Source: Oceanibaculum pacificum (GTDB lineage Bacteria > Pseudomonadota > Alphaproteobacteria > Oceanibaculales > Oceanibaculaceae). From it: a stretch of 64,000 nucleotides of DNA. The position numbers and the translations under genes were made by a program. Position 1 is the first letter of the stretch; each line of letters opens with the position of its first letter. Shown here piece by piece: positions 18,645-28,342 of the stretch. Location of the stretch: the NCBI RefSeq assembly GCF_001618175.1, contig NZ_LPXN01000138.1, positions 1 through 64,000 on the forward strand, written 5' to 3'. The notes beneath the pieces were generated by a model. That model saw only the letters and a program-made list of their open reading frames with translations. It made no database searches and was not told the origin of the DNA.

Positions 18645-19310
18645 ATGGATTATGTCTGGCATTTCGGCATCGTCTGGGACTACCGGCTGGTCTTCGTGCG
18701 CGGGGCGGGGATCACCGCGCTGCTTACCCTCTATTCGACACTGATCGGTGTCTCGCTCGGCCTGCTGTTCGGCCTGTTCCGGTCTAGCAACATCGTGATC
18801 CTGCGCTGGCCGGCGGCGGTCTATATCGAATTCTTCCGGGCGACGCCGGTGCTGGTCCAACTGGTGTGGATTTACTACTCACTGCCGATCCTGACCGGCC
18901 TGCAGATGAGCGGCATCGCCTCGGTGTCGGTCGGCCTTGGTTTGCACGCGGCCGCCTATTTCGCGGAAATCTTCCGCGCCGGCATCGCCTCCATCGACAA
19001 GGGGCAGTGGGACGCCGCGCGCTCCATCGGCATGGGCTACGGCAAGGCGATGTGGCGAATCATTCTGCCGCAGGCTGTCCGCCGTATGGTGCCGCCCTTC
19101 ATCAACGAGTTCGCCACGCTGATCAAGCTGACCACGCTGGGCTCCGTGCTGGCTGTGTACGAGCTGCTGCATGAGGCCAACAACCTGATTAACAACACCT
19201 ACCGCCCGCTGGAGATCTACACCGTGTTGGCGCTCGCCTTCGCCGTACTGATCTACCCGATCATCCTGCTGTCGCAGCGGCTGGAGCGGTACTGGAAGAC
19301 CAATTCGTGA
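18645..19310 (+). CDS. Amino-acid-type ABC transporter permease
   Basis: A 221-residue inner-membrane protein of the HisM/GlnP family. It has the polar-transporter EAA-type loop ([20 protein letters not shown], then [20 protein letters not shown]) and an N-terminal segment [20 protein letters not shown] that is typical of these permeases. It follows the Rieske gene by 9 bases and precedes its ATPase by 7. With the solute-binding protein at 22888 it should form a family 3 importer, probably as a homodimer since only one permease gene is present. Confidence 0.9.
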   Translation: MDYVWHFGIVWDYRLVFVRGAGITALLTLYSTLIGVSLGLLFGLFRSSNIVILRWPAAVYIEFFRATPVLVQLVWIYYSLPILTGLQMSGIASVSVGLGLHAAAYFAEIFRAGIASIDKGQWDAARSIGMGYGKAMWRIILPQAVRRMVPPFINEFATLIKLTTLGSVLAVYELLHEANNLINNTYRPLEIYTVLALAFAVLIYPIILLSQRLERYWKTNS

Positions 19311-19317
19311 GGGCGCG

Positions 19318-20073
19318 ATGATCGAGGTCAGGAACCTGCATAAATATTACGGCACGCTGCATGTGCTGCGCGGCATCGACGTGGATATCGCCAAGGGCGA
19401 GGTTTTCTCCGTCATCGGCCCGTCCGGGTCGGGCAAGAGCACCTTCCTGCGCTGCCTGAATTTCCTGGAAGAATATCAGGAAGGCGATGTGCGCTTCGAC
19501 GGCCGGCTGGTGGGTTATCGCGAGACGGTGGGCAAGCGGTTGCGCGCCGGGGCCGGCTCCATCGCGGCGCTGCGCACCCGCATGGGCATGGTGTTCCAGA
19601 GCTTCAATCTGTTCTCGCACAAGACCGTGCTGGAGAACGTCATGGAAGGTCCGGTCATCGTGCAGAAGAAGCCGCGCGGGGAGGTGCGGACGATGGCGCT
19701 TGATCTGCTCGCCCAAGTCGGCCTCTCGGAGAAGGCGGAACAGTATCCCAGCAAGCTGTCCGGGGGCCAGCAGCAGCGCGTCGGCATCGCCCGCGCGCTC
19801 GCCATGCAGCCGGAGGTGATGCTGTTTGACGAGCCTACCAGCGCCCTTGACCCGGAGCTGGTGGGCGAGGTGCTGGACGTGATGAAAAGCCTCGCCACGG
19901 GCGGTATGACGATGGTGATCGTCACTCACGAGATGTCCTTCGCCCGCGAGGTCTCCGACCGGGTGATGATGATGGATGAGGGCGTGGTGGTCGAGATCGA
20001 CCGGCCGGAGGTGATCTTTGGCAGCCCGCGCCAGGCACGCACCGCCGATTTCCTGCGCCGGGTGGTGCACTGA
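19318..20073 (+). CDS. Amino-acid-type ABC transporter ATPase
   Basis: A 251-residue ATPase of the GlnQ/HisP type. Walker A is GPSGSGKST (34-42), the signature LSGGQQQR, Walker [16 protein letters not shown] and the switch His is in VIVTHEMSF. It lies directly after its permease. The loop between strands and Q-loop ([20 protein letters not shown]) is that of polar amino-acid importers. It powers uptake of the compound degraded by this cluster. Confidence 0.92.
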   Translation: MIEVRNLHKYYGTLHVLRGIDVDIAKGEVFSVIGPSGSGKSTFLRCLNFLEEYQEGDVRFDGRLVGYRETVGKRLRAGAGSIAALRTRMGMVFQSFNLFSHKTVLENVMEGPVIVQKKPRGEVRTMALDLLAQVGLSEKAEQYPSKLSGGQQQRVGIARALAMQPEVMLFDEPTSALDPELVGEVLDVMKSLATGGMTMVIVTHEMSFAREVSDRVMMMDEGVVVEIDRPEVIFGSPRQARTADFLRRVVH

Positions 20074-20074
20074 C

Positions 20075-20704
20075 ATGGATGAGGTCGTGCATCTCGACGA
20101 GGTGGTCGCCCCGAAGGCCGGCTGGTCCTGCCGGCTGGCCGCCGGGCAGCATCTGAAGATCGTCGATCTGCGCGGCGCCCAGGCGGTGGATTTCCTCGCC
20201 TATGCCGCGGACCGGCCGGAGGAGCGCTACAACGCTGCCGACACGATGAAGATCGCCGGGTCGATCTTCCTGACGGCGGGCAGCAAGCTCTATTCCGATA
20301 TGGGGCGCGTGCTGCTGACCATTGTCGAGGACACGGTGGGTTTCCACGACACCATCGGCGGCTGCTGCAGCCGGGAGAGCAATCTCGCGCGCTATGGTAA
20401 GCCGGGGGAGGCGAACTGCCGGGACAATTTCCTGGACCAGCTTGCGCGCCACGGCCTCGGCAAGCGCGACATCGTGGCGAACATCAATTTCTTCATGGCC
20501 GTGCCGGTGCTGCCGGACGGCGCCATGGCGATCAGCGACAGCCGCTCCCGGTCGGGCGATTACATCGTGCTGCGCGCCGAGACCGATGTGCTGGTCGTGC
20601 TGTCCAACTGCCCGCAGATGTTCAACCCGGCGGCCGGCTACGACCCGTCGCCGATCCGTTGCGTGGTCTATTCAAATTCCGACGAGAAGGAGACGGTCCG
20701 ATGA
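20075..20704 (+). CDS. DUF1989 family protein, copy B
   Basis: A 209-residue paralogue of copy A. It keeps VDLRGAQAVDFLAY, TVGFHDTIGGCC, ANCRDNFLDQL and NCPQMFNP in the places of the copy A blocks. It starts one base after the ATPase stop and ends overlapping the next gene (ATGA). Carboxyguanidine deiminase is built from two different DUF1989 proteins, so copies A and B may likewise form a hetero-complex; this is inference. Confidence 0.8.
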   Translation: MDEVVHLDEVVAPKAGWSCRLAAGQHLKIVDLRGAQAVDFLAYAADRPEERYNAADTMKIAGSIFLTAGSKLYSDMGRVLLTIVEDTVGFHDTIGGCCSRESNLARYGKPGEANCRDNFLDQLARHGLGKRDIVANINFFMAVPVLPDGAMAISDSRSRSGDYIVLRAETDVLVVLSNCPQMFNPAAGYDPSPIRCVVYSNSDEKETVR

Positions 20705-21852
20705 TCCTGAACAAGGAACCGCAGGACCTGTTCGATCCCGCCCTCTACGCCAATGTGCGCAAGCCGCTGGCCGAGGCCGAAACGCTGCCGCCCTGGTGCT
20801 ACACCAGCGAGCGCTTCTACAAGCGCGAGGTGGAACGCATCTTCCTGAAGGTCTGGAATTTCCTCGGCCGCGCCGACCGTATTCCCAATCCGGGCGATTA
20901 TTTCACGCTGACCTTCGCCGGGGTGCCGCTGATCATCGCGCGCGGCGATGACGGCAAGGTGCGTGCCTTCGCCAACAGCTGCCGGCATCGTGGCGCGCTG
21001 ATCGCGATGGGCGAGGGGCGGTGCCGTGCCTTCAAGTGCCCGTACCATTCCTGGGCCTACGCGTTGGATGGCAGTTTGTTGAGCGCGCCGTCGATGGAGA
21101 AGACCGCCAATTTCGACATGGCGGAATACGGGCTGACCCCGGTGCGGCTGGAAAGCTGGGGCGGCTTCATCTTCATTAATTTTGATAAGGACGCGCCCGA
21201 CCTGCTGACCTATCTGGGCGATTTTCCCCAGCGCGTCACGCCGTACAATTTCGACGACATGGTCTGCGTCCGCCGCACCGAATACACCATCGACTGCAAC
21301 TGGAAGATCTATGTCGAGAACGCCAAGGAGGCGTATCACATCGGCACGGTCCACCGGAACACGATCAACCGCTATGCCTCGGCCAAGTCGGCGGGCTACC
21401 GGGTGCAGGATACGGCGGGCAATTACTGCTCCACCTTCTCCATGCATGAAGGCTCGATGGCGCTGCTGAAGGGCGATGCGGGTTTTCCGGTCATCTCCAC
21501 GTTGATGGGAGATCTGCGTGGCGGCACCACGGCGCCGCTGATCTATCCCAGCACCTACCTCGCCTGCACCATCGACTGCGCCTGGTATCTGGAAATCCAC
21601 CCGCTGGGGCCGAAGCGGATGAAGCTGATCCATGGCGCGCTGTTCCCGAAGAACAATCTGGCGCGCAAGGATTTCGAGGAATCGGTGCGCAACTACTACC
21701 GCCGCTGGGACATCACCACGGAGGAGGACAATGTCGCCTGCGGCCTGCAGCAGCGCGGGCTGGACAGCCCGTTCGCCCTGCCGGGCCGGTTCTCCCACCG
21801 CGAGCCGCTGGTGCGCGATATCGACAATTGGGTGCTGGACCAGGTGCTGTGA
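20701..21852 (+). CDS. Rieske oxygenase, catalytic subunit, copy 2
   Basis: A 383-residue paralogue of copy 1. Rieske ligands are C94, H96, C113 and H116; the iron site is NWKIYVENAKEAYHIGTVH (H213, H218). ATG 20701 overlaps the upstream stop. The region after the iron site differs from copy 1, which suggests a different or extended substrate range. Bases 20792-20990 match copy 1 exactly. The stop overlaps the next start as TGATG. Confidence 0.9.
   Translation: MILNKEPQDLFDPALYANVRKPLAEAETLPPWCYTSERFYKREVERIFLKVWNFLGRADRIPNPGDYFTLTFAGVPLIIARGDDGKVRAFANSCRHRGALIAMGEGRCRAFKCPYHSWAYALDGSLLSAPSMEKTANFDMAEYGLTPVRLESWGGFIFINFDKDAPDLLTYLGDFPQRVTPYNFDDMVCVRRTEYTIDCNWKIYVENAKEAYHIGTVHRNTINRYASAKSAGYRVQDTAGNYCSTFSMHEGSMALLKGDAGFPVISTLMGDLRGGTTAPLIYPSTYLACTIDCAWYLEIHPLGPKRMKLIHGALFPKNNLARKDFEESVRNYYRRWDITTEEDNVACGLQQRGLDSPFALPGRFSHREPLVRDIDNWVLDQVL
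20792..20990 (+). repeat. 199-bp identical tract shared by the two Rieske genes (copy 2)
   Basis: Identical to 17575-17773. It covers the segment from the W-C-Y-T-S-E-R motif to the first Rieske Cys-x-His. Homologous exchange between the direct copies would delete about 3.2 kb, including the ABC transporter genes. Confidence 0.9.
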
Positions 21853-22847
21853 TGCGGAACGGTAAGATCCAGCTCTATGTCGAATCGCTGACCCGGCAGC
21901 CGCCGGTGTTCCACATCACGCCGGAACGCTATGCTCGTGTCGCTGCCCGGTTGCCGGAGATTGCGGCGCGGATCGAGCCGGTGCTGAGTTTCGATAACGA
22001 GAAATTCGCCGCCAACGTGACCAAGGCGGATGTCATCGTCGGCTGGGATTTCGACCGCAAGGCGATCCGCACGCAGGCGGAAAATCTGGTGCTGGTGCAT
22101 ATCACTGGCGCTGGGCTGGACCATCTGCGGCCGTTCGACTGGCTGCCGCCCAAGGCCAGGCTGACCAACAACAGCGGCGTGCATGGCGAGAAGGCGGGCG
22201 AGTTCGCCTTCATGAGCGTGCTGATGCTGAACAACCGCATGCCGCAGCTCATCCATTCCCAGGCGGAACGCAAATGGGACCGCGCCTTCGCCTCGATCAG
22301 CATCGGCAAGACCCTGCTGATCATCGGCGTCGGCCATATGGGGGCGGAGGCTGCGCGCTACGCCCACCGCAACGGGCTGCATGTGCTGGGCATAAGGCGC
22401 AGTGGCAAGCCGAACCGCTATGTCCACGAGATGGGCACGCCCGACCGGCTGCATGAGTTCCTGTCGCGCGCCGATTTCGTTGTCGTCACCGCGCCGGCCG
22501 TGGAGGAGACGAAGCACCTGATCGGTGAGACGGAACTCGCGCTGATGAAGGATACAGCCGGGCTGGTGAACATGGCCCGTGCGCATCTGGTGGATTACGC
22601 GGCGCTGTCCCGCGCGCTGGAATCGGGCCGATTGGCCGGCGCCGTGCTGGATGTCTTCTCGCCCGAGCCGTTGCCGGCGGAAAGCCCGCTCTGGAGCGTG
22701 CCGCGGTTGATCCTGACGCCGCATTGCTCGTCGGACGATGCCGAGCTGTACGCGGAAAAGACGCTGGAACTCGTCTTCCGCAACATCGAACGCCTGCTGG
22801 CCGGGCGCAAACCAAGAAACGTCGTCGATCTCTCCCGGGGGTACTGA
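21852..22847 (+). CDS. D-2-hydroxyacid dehydrogenase family protein
   Basis: A 331-residue NAD(P)-dependent oxidoreductase. It has the Rossmann motif GVGHMG, the substrate-binding Arg in VNMARAHLVD, the Glu in SPEPLPAESPLW and the catalytic His in LTPHCSSDD. TGATG overlap with copy 2 implies translational coupling. These enzymes interconvert 2-oxo and D-2-hydroxy acids, so it may handle an oxo acid formed after oxidative cleavage. Exact substrate unknown. Confidence 0.88.
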   Translation: MRNGKIQLYVESLTRQPPVFHITPERYARVAARLPEIAARIEPVLSFDNEKFAANVTKADVIVGWDFDRKAIRTQAENLVLVHITGAGLDHLRPFDWLPPKARLTNNSGVHGEKAGEFAFMSVLMLNNRMPQLIHSQAERKWDRAFASISIGKTLLIIGVGHMGAEAARYAHRNGLHVLGIRRSGKPNRYVHEMGTPDRLHEFLSRADFVVVTAPAVEETKHLIGETELALMKDTAGLVNMARAHLVDYAALSRALESGRLAGAVLDVFSPEPLPAESPLWSVPRLILTPHCSSDDAELYAEKTLELVFRNIERLLAGRKPRNVVDLSRGY

Positions 22848-22887
22848 CCACAGGCGAAACAACAATCGTCAACAGTTGGAGGCAGTC

Positions 22888-23739
22888 ATGTTTCAATCGA
22901 CACTGCGTAAATTGGGCCTCGTCGTTCTGGCGCTCGGCATAGCTGTGGGTGCTGCGGCGACAGCCGACGCCCAGTCCATGGACAAGATCCTGAAGGACAA
23001 GAAAATCAAGATCGGCTACATCCCGTCGCCGCCGGGCACCATCAAGGACCCGGCCTCGGGCCAGGTCACCGGCTTCTATGTCGAGGGCGTGCGCTACATG
23101 TTCGACCAGATCGGCGTCGAGATCGAATTCGTCGAGACCACCTGGGCGAATTTCGCCGCTGGCCTGCAATCCGGCCAGTTCGATTTCTCCATGGCCGGAA
23201 CCTTCGCCACCATCAAGCGTGCGGCGGCTGTGGAGTTCACCAACCCGATCCATTATCTCGGCTACAGCGCCATCGTGAAGAAGGGCGACGAGCGCTTCAA
23301 GTCGCTGGCCGATTTCAACAAGGAAGGCATCAAGATAGCCGTGGTGCAGGGCGGTGCGGGTCAGGAATATGTCCGCGAGAACTTCCCCAAGGCGGAGATG
23401 GTGCAGCTCGCCACCGGCAATCTGACCGCGCCCTTCATCGAGGTGGCCTCGGGCCGCGCCGATGTCGGCATCGAGGATGCCTGGCAGGCCCGCCGCTTCG
23501 CGTCCGCGCAGCCGGGCGTGACCGACCTGTTCGGCGACCAGCCCTACAATGTGCTGCCCATCGCCTGGGCGGTGAAGCGCGGCAATGACGATCTGCGCCG
23601 TTTCCTCAACACCTCCATCGACTTCATGTTGCTGACCGGCCGCTGGGAGAAGATGGCGGAGCCGTACGGCGGCACCGGCCGCTATGTCGATAAGGTGGTG
23701 ATGGTGCCGTTCGGCCCGGCCACCGAAGTGAAGAAATAA
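22888..23739 (+). CDS. Family 3 ABC solute-binding protein
   Basis: A 283-residue periplasmic binding protein. The signal peptide MFQSTLRKLGLVVLALGIAV ends near ADAQS. The mature part is SBP_bac_3-like (IKIGYIPSPPGT, FYVEGVRYMFDQIGVEIEFV, GQFDFSMAGTFATIKRAAAV, QGGAGQEYVREN). TTGGAGG precedes the ATG. It is the missing third part of the importer encoded at 18645-20073. A stem-loop follows the stop, which may raise its transcript level. Confidence 0.9.
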   Translation: MFQSTLRKLGLVVLALGIAVGAAATADAQSMDKILKDKKIKIGYIPSPPGTIKDPASGQVTGFYVEGVRYMFDQIGVEIEFVETTWANFAAGLQSGQFDFSMAGTFATIKRAAAVEFTNPIHYLGYSAIVKKGDERFKSLADFNKEGIKIAVVQGGAGQEYVRENFPKAEMVQLATGNLTAPFIEVASGRADVGIEDAWQARRFASAQPGVTDLFGDQPYNVLPIAWAVKRGNDDLRRFLNTSIDFMLLTGRWEKMAEPYGGTGRYVDKVVMVPFGPATEVKK

Positions 23740-23755
23740 TCCCAGCCCCTGACTG

Positions 23756-23781
23756 CCGGCGCCGTCTCCGGGCGGCGCCGG
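23756..23781 (+). terminator. Stem-loop between the binding protein and M20 genes
   Basis: CCGGCGCCG (23756-23764) and CGGCGCCGG (23773-23781) form a perfect 9-base stem with an 8-base loop, followed by ACTTTCTC. The T-run is weak, so partial termination or 3'-end protection is more likely than a full stop. Confidence 0.6.
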
Positions 23782-23820
23782 ACTTTCTCGTCATATCCGC
23801 TCTATCGGAAAGGTATTCCC

Positions 23821-25080
23821 ATGTCCGCTTCCACCGGCGACGACAAGCAGCAGCTTCTCGACTGGATCGAGGCCGACCGCGACAAGCTGGTCGCCTTCCT
23901 GTGCGAATTCATCCGCCGCCGCAGTCCGAATCCGCCCGGTGACACGCTGGAGGCCGCCGCCCATGTGATGGAGGCGCTGACCGGGAACGGGCTGGACTAC
24001 AGGGTGATCGACCCGAACAAGGTAATGCCGAACATTGTCGCCAGCTTCGAAGGCGGATCGCCCGGCCGGCATCTGGCGCTGAACGGCCATATCGACGTGT
24101 TCCCGGAGCAGGAGCCGGTGCCCGGCGACCGCGATCAATGGAGTGGCGACGTGGAGGACGGCAAGGTCTATGGCCGCGGCGCCGCCGACATGAAGTGCGG
24201 CACCACCGCCTCCCTTTTCACCTACATCTATCTCAACCGGCTGCGCGAGAAGCTGAAGGGCAAGCTGACCCTGGTCGCGGTCTCGGACGAGGAGACCTTC
24301 GGCCCGTGGGGTGCCCGCTATCTCGCCGATCATCATCCTGAAGTGTTCGGCGATTGCTGCCTGAATGGCGAGCCGAGCGGCATGGGCTCCCTGCGTTTTG
24401 GCGAGAAGGGACCGCTTTGGCTGGAATTCACGGTGAAGACCGCCGGCGCGCATGGCGCCTATACCCATGCCAGCCCCAGCGCGACCAAGATCGCCGTCGG
24501 CATCATCACCCAGCTGGAAGATCTCAGCGACATGGAGCCGGCGGACCTCGGCAATCTGGAGGCGCTGATCCGCGATGCCTCCTCGGTGATCGACCACGAG
24601 TTCGGCGACGGGGCAGCGCGCATCGTGCGCCGCGTCACGGTCAATCCCGGCACCATCAGCGGCGGCGTGAAGGTGAACATGGTCGCTGCCGACTGCACCT
24701 TCCAGGTCGATATCCGGGTGCCCAACGGGCTGACCGATGAGGACATTCACAAGGAAGTGGCGCGCATCCTGGAGGCCTATCCGCAGGTCACCTACAAGAC
24801 GCTGGTCTATAACCCGCCCGCATGGACCGACCCGGATACCGAGATGGCCCGCATCGTGCGCGCCAACGCCATGCTGGTTTCAGGCGTCGATCCGGTGCCG
24901 GTCATCAGCCTGGGCGGCACCGACGCACGGCTGTGGCGCTACAAGGAAGTGCCGGCCATCGTCTATGGCCCGGCGCCGCGCGGCATGGGCAGCGTCGATG
25001 AGCATGTGCCGATCGAGGAGTTCATCCACGTCGTGAAATGCCACGCCCTGTCCGCCTACGATTATCTAACGGCTGCATAG
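23821..25080 (+). CDS. M20-family metallohydrolase (ArgE/DapE/carboxypeptidase type)
   Basis: A 419-residue zinc hydrolase. Visible motifs are LNGHIDVFPEQ (first His and Asp), YGRGAADMKCG (bridging Asp), VSDEETFG (Glu-Glu, general base and ligand), NGEPSG and the late His in IHVVKCHALS. The family removes acyl or amino-acid groups from amide bonds. It closes the cluster and may cut an amide or N-carbamoyl intermediate. AAAGG lies close to the ATG. It converges with the serralysin gene. Confidence 0.88.
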   Translation: MSASTGDDKQQLLDWIEADRDKLVAFLCEFIRRRSPNPPGDTLEAAAHVMEALTGNGLDYRVIDPNKVMPNIVASFEGGSPGRHLALNGHIDVFPEQEPVPGDRDQWSGDVEDGKVYGRGAADMKCGTTASLFTYIYLNRLREKLKGKLTLVAVSDEETFGPWGARYLADHHPEVFGDCCLNGEPSGMGSLRFGEKGPLWLEFTVKTAGAHGAYTHASPSATKIAVGIITQLEDLSDMEPADLGNLEALIRDASSVIDHEFGDGAARIVRRVTVNPGTISGGVKVNMVAADCTFQVDIRVPNGLTDEDIHKEVARILEAYPQVTYKTLVYNPPAWTDPDTEMARIVRANAMLVSGVDPVPVISLGGTDARLWRYKEVPAIVYGPAPRGMGSVDEHVPIEEFIHVVKCHALSAYDYLTAA

Positions 25081-25168
25081 GTGTGGCGGGGGGCAACTGC
25101 ACGAGCATCGTGACGGCTCCTGAAATTCACCACCGCCATGGCAGGTTAAGCCGTTGGACAGTCAGGCG

Positions 25169-28100
25169 TTAGACGTAGAATGCCTGGTCGATATCGGCCT
25201 CGGTGAGGGCGGCGACGCCGAGGAAGGTGAGGCTGGCCCCGGCGACCTGGATGATGACGCCGGCCTCGGTGGCGGTCTGGCTGGCGATCGCCGTCTCCAG
25301 TTCCGCCAGGCTGGCGTTCTCCACCGCCAGCAAATCGGTTCCCTGCTCGAAATCGGTGATTGTCGCCGTCAGCGCTGCGCCGGCGAAATTGGCATCGTAG
25401 CCGCGCAGCACGAACAGGTCCGCCCCCTCCCCGCCGGTCAGCGTGTCGTTGCCGAAACCGGAATACAGGATATCGTCGCCGGCGCCGCCATCCAGACTGT
25501 CATGGCCCTTGCCGCCGCGCAGGATATCGTCGCCCTCGGCCCCCATCACTGAATCAGCGTTCATGCCACCGAACACGGAATCGTCGCCATCGCCGCCCAG
25601 CAGTGTGTCGCTGCCGGTGGCCGAGCCGATGGTGTCGTTGCCCGCACCGCCATTCAGGTGATCATTGCCCTCGCCCAGCACGATGTTCTGGTTGCCGGCA
25701 TCGCCCAGCACGATGGTGGAGCCCGCCCCGCCGTTGATCACGACTTCGCCGGAGATGATGGCGATATCGACATTGTTCAGCTGGATGACCGTTCCCGATG
25801 GCAGGCCGCGCGCATCCAGCACGATGGCGCTGGCCTGGCCGCTGTCCGGCGACCCCTCGATGATGATGGGGCCAGGATCGCCCGTACCGGACGGCGTCAG
25901 GGTGATGACGCGCATCAGGCCCTCGGCCGGCGCATCGGGATTGACCGTCGAGAGCACCGGCAGTGAGGCACCCTGCGGCAGCACGATGCCGGACGGCACC
26001 TCCGCCAGCAGGCCGCCGCCCAGTGCCGAATTGGCGACGGTCGCACTCGGCCCGGTCACGGTGATGGATACCGTCGAGGGCAGATTACCGGACAGCACCG
26101 GATTGTTCGCGGGACCGATCAGCGGCACGCCCTGAGTCGTCTGCTGGCCGCCATTCGGGGTGATGGTCACGGTTTCGATCTGTCGGCCGCTGGAATCGAT
26201 GCTGTAGCGGGTGGCGACATCCATCCCGCCTACGCTGGTATCGGTCGAGGGCGGCAGCGAGGGGCCCGGATCCGGATCTGGGTCCGGATCCGTTGGCGGC
26301 ACCGTCAGGTCCACGGTAAAGCTGTCGGCATCCGCCGCTGCGGCCACGCCGTCACCGTGATTGTCGGTTACCTCGTCCTCTACCAGGCTGACCGTGTAGG
26401 CGCCCTCCAGCGCTTCCTCCCAGCCATTGCCACCGGGCACGGCTACGGTATAGGTCGCGGTATTGCTGCCCGCATTCCAGCTGACGCCGGTCACCGTCAG
26501 GGTGCTGGTGTCGGGTGCTGTGACGGTGACGTCGTTTGTGTCGATGGAGTCGCCATCGATGGTGCCGTCGGCATCGCTGTAGGTGACGGCGAAGCTGTAG
26601 CTGGTCTGCCCGGCCGCCGTATGGGCGACATCTGCCGCCGACGCGGTGGCGGTCGGCCGGACATTGGCGGTGAAGCTGTACAGCGTGTCACTGCTGTTCT
26701 CCGCCAGGGGATTGCCGGCCAGGTCGCGCACCGCCGATTCATCCCAGTGGATCGCGATCTCCGCGCCATAGGGCAGCGGCGTCAGCCCGTCCGGGTCGAT
26801 ATCGATGGTGATCTGATAGCTGCCCCAGCCGCTTACGGCGGCCGAGTTGGCGGCAATAGTCTTGAACACCGTCTGGTCGGTGACGTTGTAGATGATGAAG
26901 TCGCCGGTGCCCGCCAGCACCTCTTCGTTGAAGGTCAGGGTCGGGGTCGCGTCCCGGGCGACGCTGACCGCATTGTCCGCCGGGCCGCTGCCGCTCTCGA
27001 ACACCGGGGCTACGGTGTCGGCGATGAAGGAAATCGTATTGCCGGACAGGCTGAGATTATCGAAGACGGTGCTGTTCGCCAGCACGATCTGCAGGTCGGA
27101 ACCCGCCGTCGCGTCCAACCCGACATACAGCACGTTATAGACGCCGTTCCAGGCGAAGCCGGCCTCGCCTTGTGCCAGTGCGGCACCATCGTCGCCGCGC
27201 ACAATCCCGCCGACAACGGCGTCGCGCAGCACGATGGAATCGTCGGCAGTGAAGTCGCTGACCGTATTGCTGCTCGCCACGCCATCGCTGAAATCGAAGG
27301 TGTCCTGGCCCGCGCTGCCGACCAGCGTGTCGGTCCCGGCCCCGCCCCGCAGCGTGTCATTGCCGCCATTGCCGCGCAGCAGATTGTTCGCCTCATTGCC
27401 GACAATCAGATCGTTGCCGCTGCCGCCATAGGCGGCCTCGATCAGATGGGCCGCGCTGCCATCATGCAGATAAGGGATGGCGATGTTGCCCAGCGGCAGG
27501 ACGTTGGCATCCAGCGTCTCCAGCGTGGCGTACTGGCCACCCAGATCGGTCCACTGGCCGGGCCGCAGATCGACCGAGAGGTTGGTCGCATAGCTGGCGA
27601 AATTGAAGGTATCGTAGCCGCCGCCATCCCAGCGCGCCTGGAAGATGACCGAGGCTGTGGGATCAAAGGTGTAGGTGGTATCGCCGAGATTGGCGGTCAG
27701 CGCGTTGGTGTTGACGCCGTAGAGATACTGGATCGCCGCGATGTCGTTCATCATCGGACCGGTCGGGTAGCTGCCGTCGGCAATCGAATAGGCTCCCAGC
27801 GACCCGCCGGTGTAGCTGACATAGCTCATCACCGACAGTTCGACGGGCACCCCCGAATCGCCTGGGAAGCCGTTGATCGCCTCGTGCGGATGCTTCAGCC
27901 CCAGCGCATGGCCGATCTCATGCATCGCGATGAAATGGGAATAGCTACCGGCAGTCCCCAGCTGGCCGCCATTGATCCCGCTGCCCAGCTGGATATCGCC
28001 GGCCTCGACCGAATTATCCGGGAATCCCACAACCCGCGCCGTCAGATTATCCGGCGACCGATACCAGTAGACCGAGATGTCGGCGGTCGCCGCGTCGGCG

Positions 28101-28342
28101 GCAGCCACCTGCGTGAAGGTGAGGCCCGAAACCCTGGCCCACTGCTGCAGGATCGCCTCGAAGGCGGTCTGCTCACCGCCGCTCAGCGCTGTGAAGTCAG
28201 ACTCGTCATCAAGGTCATAGCCAACATTGGCGGCAGTGTCGGGAAAGGCATAGGTGAGCGCTGTGCCGTCCCATTTCCGGCCATATATCAGGGAATCGAT
28301 GTAATCGATGCCGCTTGACCCAACTGCTGCTGAATCAGCCAC
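25169..28342 (-). CDS. Serralysin-like M10 metalloprotease with Ig-like and RTX domains
   Basis: A protein of 1057 residues from GTG 28342. It has zinc motif HEIGHALGLKH (H141, E142, H145, H151) and Met-turn VMSY, so it is an M10B protease. After the peptidase unit come an RTX stretch, an Ig-like Big_5 segment (DTVAPVFESGSGPADNAVSV), further beta domains, an acidic Pro linker of repeated DP, a pre-RTX domain with LPSGTVIQLNN and the final RTX block with FVLRG tail. Its last 230 or so residues match the 7312-11166 protein. GAGGAG nine bases before GTG decides the start; the frame is open to 28552 (TTG) but has no ribosome binding site there. It is secreted and calcium-dependent. Confidence 0.9.
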   Translation of the reverse strand: MADSAAVGSSGIDYIDSLIYGRKWDGTALTYAFPDTAANVGYDLDDESDFTALSGGEQTAFEAILQQWARVSGLTFTQVAAADAATADISVYWYRSPDNLTARVVGFPDNSVEAGDIQLGSGINGGQLGTAGSYSHFIAMHEIGHALGLKHPHEAINGFPGDSGVPVELSVMSYVSYTGGSLGAYSIADGSYPTGPMMNDIAAIQYLYGVNTNALTANLGDTTYTFDPTASVIFQARWDGGGYDTFNFASYATNLSVDLRPGQWTDLGGQYATLETLDANVLPLGNIAIPYLHDGSAAHLIEAAYGGSGNDLIVGNEANNLLRGNGGNDTLRGGAGTDTLVGSAGQDTFDFSDGVASSNTVSDFTADDSIVLRDAVVGGIVRGDDGAALAQGEAGFAWNGVYNVLYVGLDATAGSDLQIVLANSTVFDNLSLSGNTISFIADTVAPVFESGSGPADNAVSVARDATPTLTFNEEVLAGTGDFIIYNVTDQTVFKTIAANSAAVSGWGSYQITIDIDPDGLTPLPYGAEIAIHWDESAVRDLAGNPLAENSSDTLYSFTANVRPTATASAADVAHTAAGQTSYSFAVTYSDADGTIDGDSIDTNDVTVTAPDTSTLTVTGVSWNAGSNTATYTVAVPGGNGWEEALEGAYTVSLVEDEVTDNHGDGVAAAADADSFTVDLTVPPTDPDPDPDPGPSLPPSTDTSVGGMDVATRYSIDSSGRQIETVTITPNGGQQTTQGVPLIGPANNPVLSGNLPSTVSITVTGPSATVANSALGGGLLAEVPSGIVLPQGASLPVLSTVNPDAPAEGLMRVITLTPSGTGDPGPIIIEGSPDSGQASAIVLDARGLPSGTVIQLNNVDIAIISGEVVINGGAGSTIVLGDAGNQNIVLGEGNDHLNGGAGNDTIGSATGSDTLLGGDGDDSVFGGMNADSVMGAEGDDILRGGKGHDSLDGGAGDDILYSGFGNDTLTGGEGADLFVLRGYDANFAGAALTATITDFEQGTDLLAVENASLAELETAIASQTATEAGVIIQVAGASLTFLGVAALTEADIDQAFYV

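Noticed and set aside
17472-18860. Long minus-strand frame opposite the Rieske gene
   Set aside because: It is a GC3 shadow; the plus strand has complete Rieske motifs and coupled neighbours.
25081-25168. Gap between the convergent M20 and serralysin genes as a terminator region
   Set aside because: I could not find a convincing stem-loop with a T-run on either strand.
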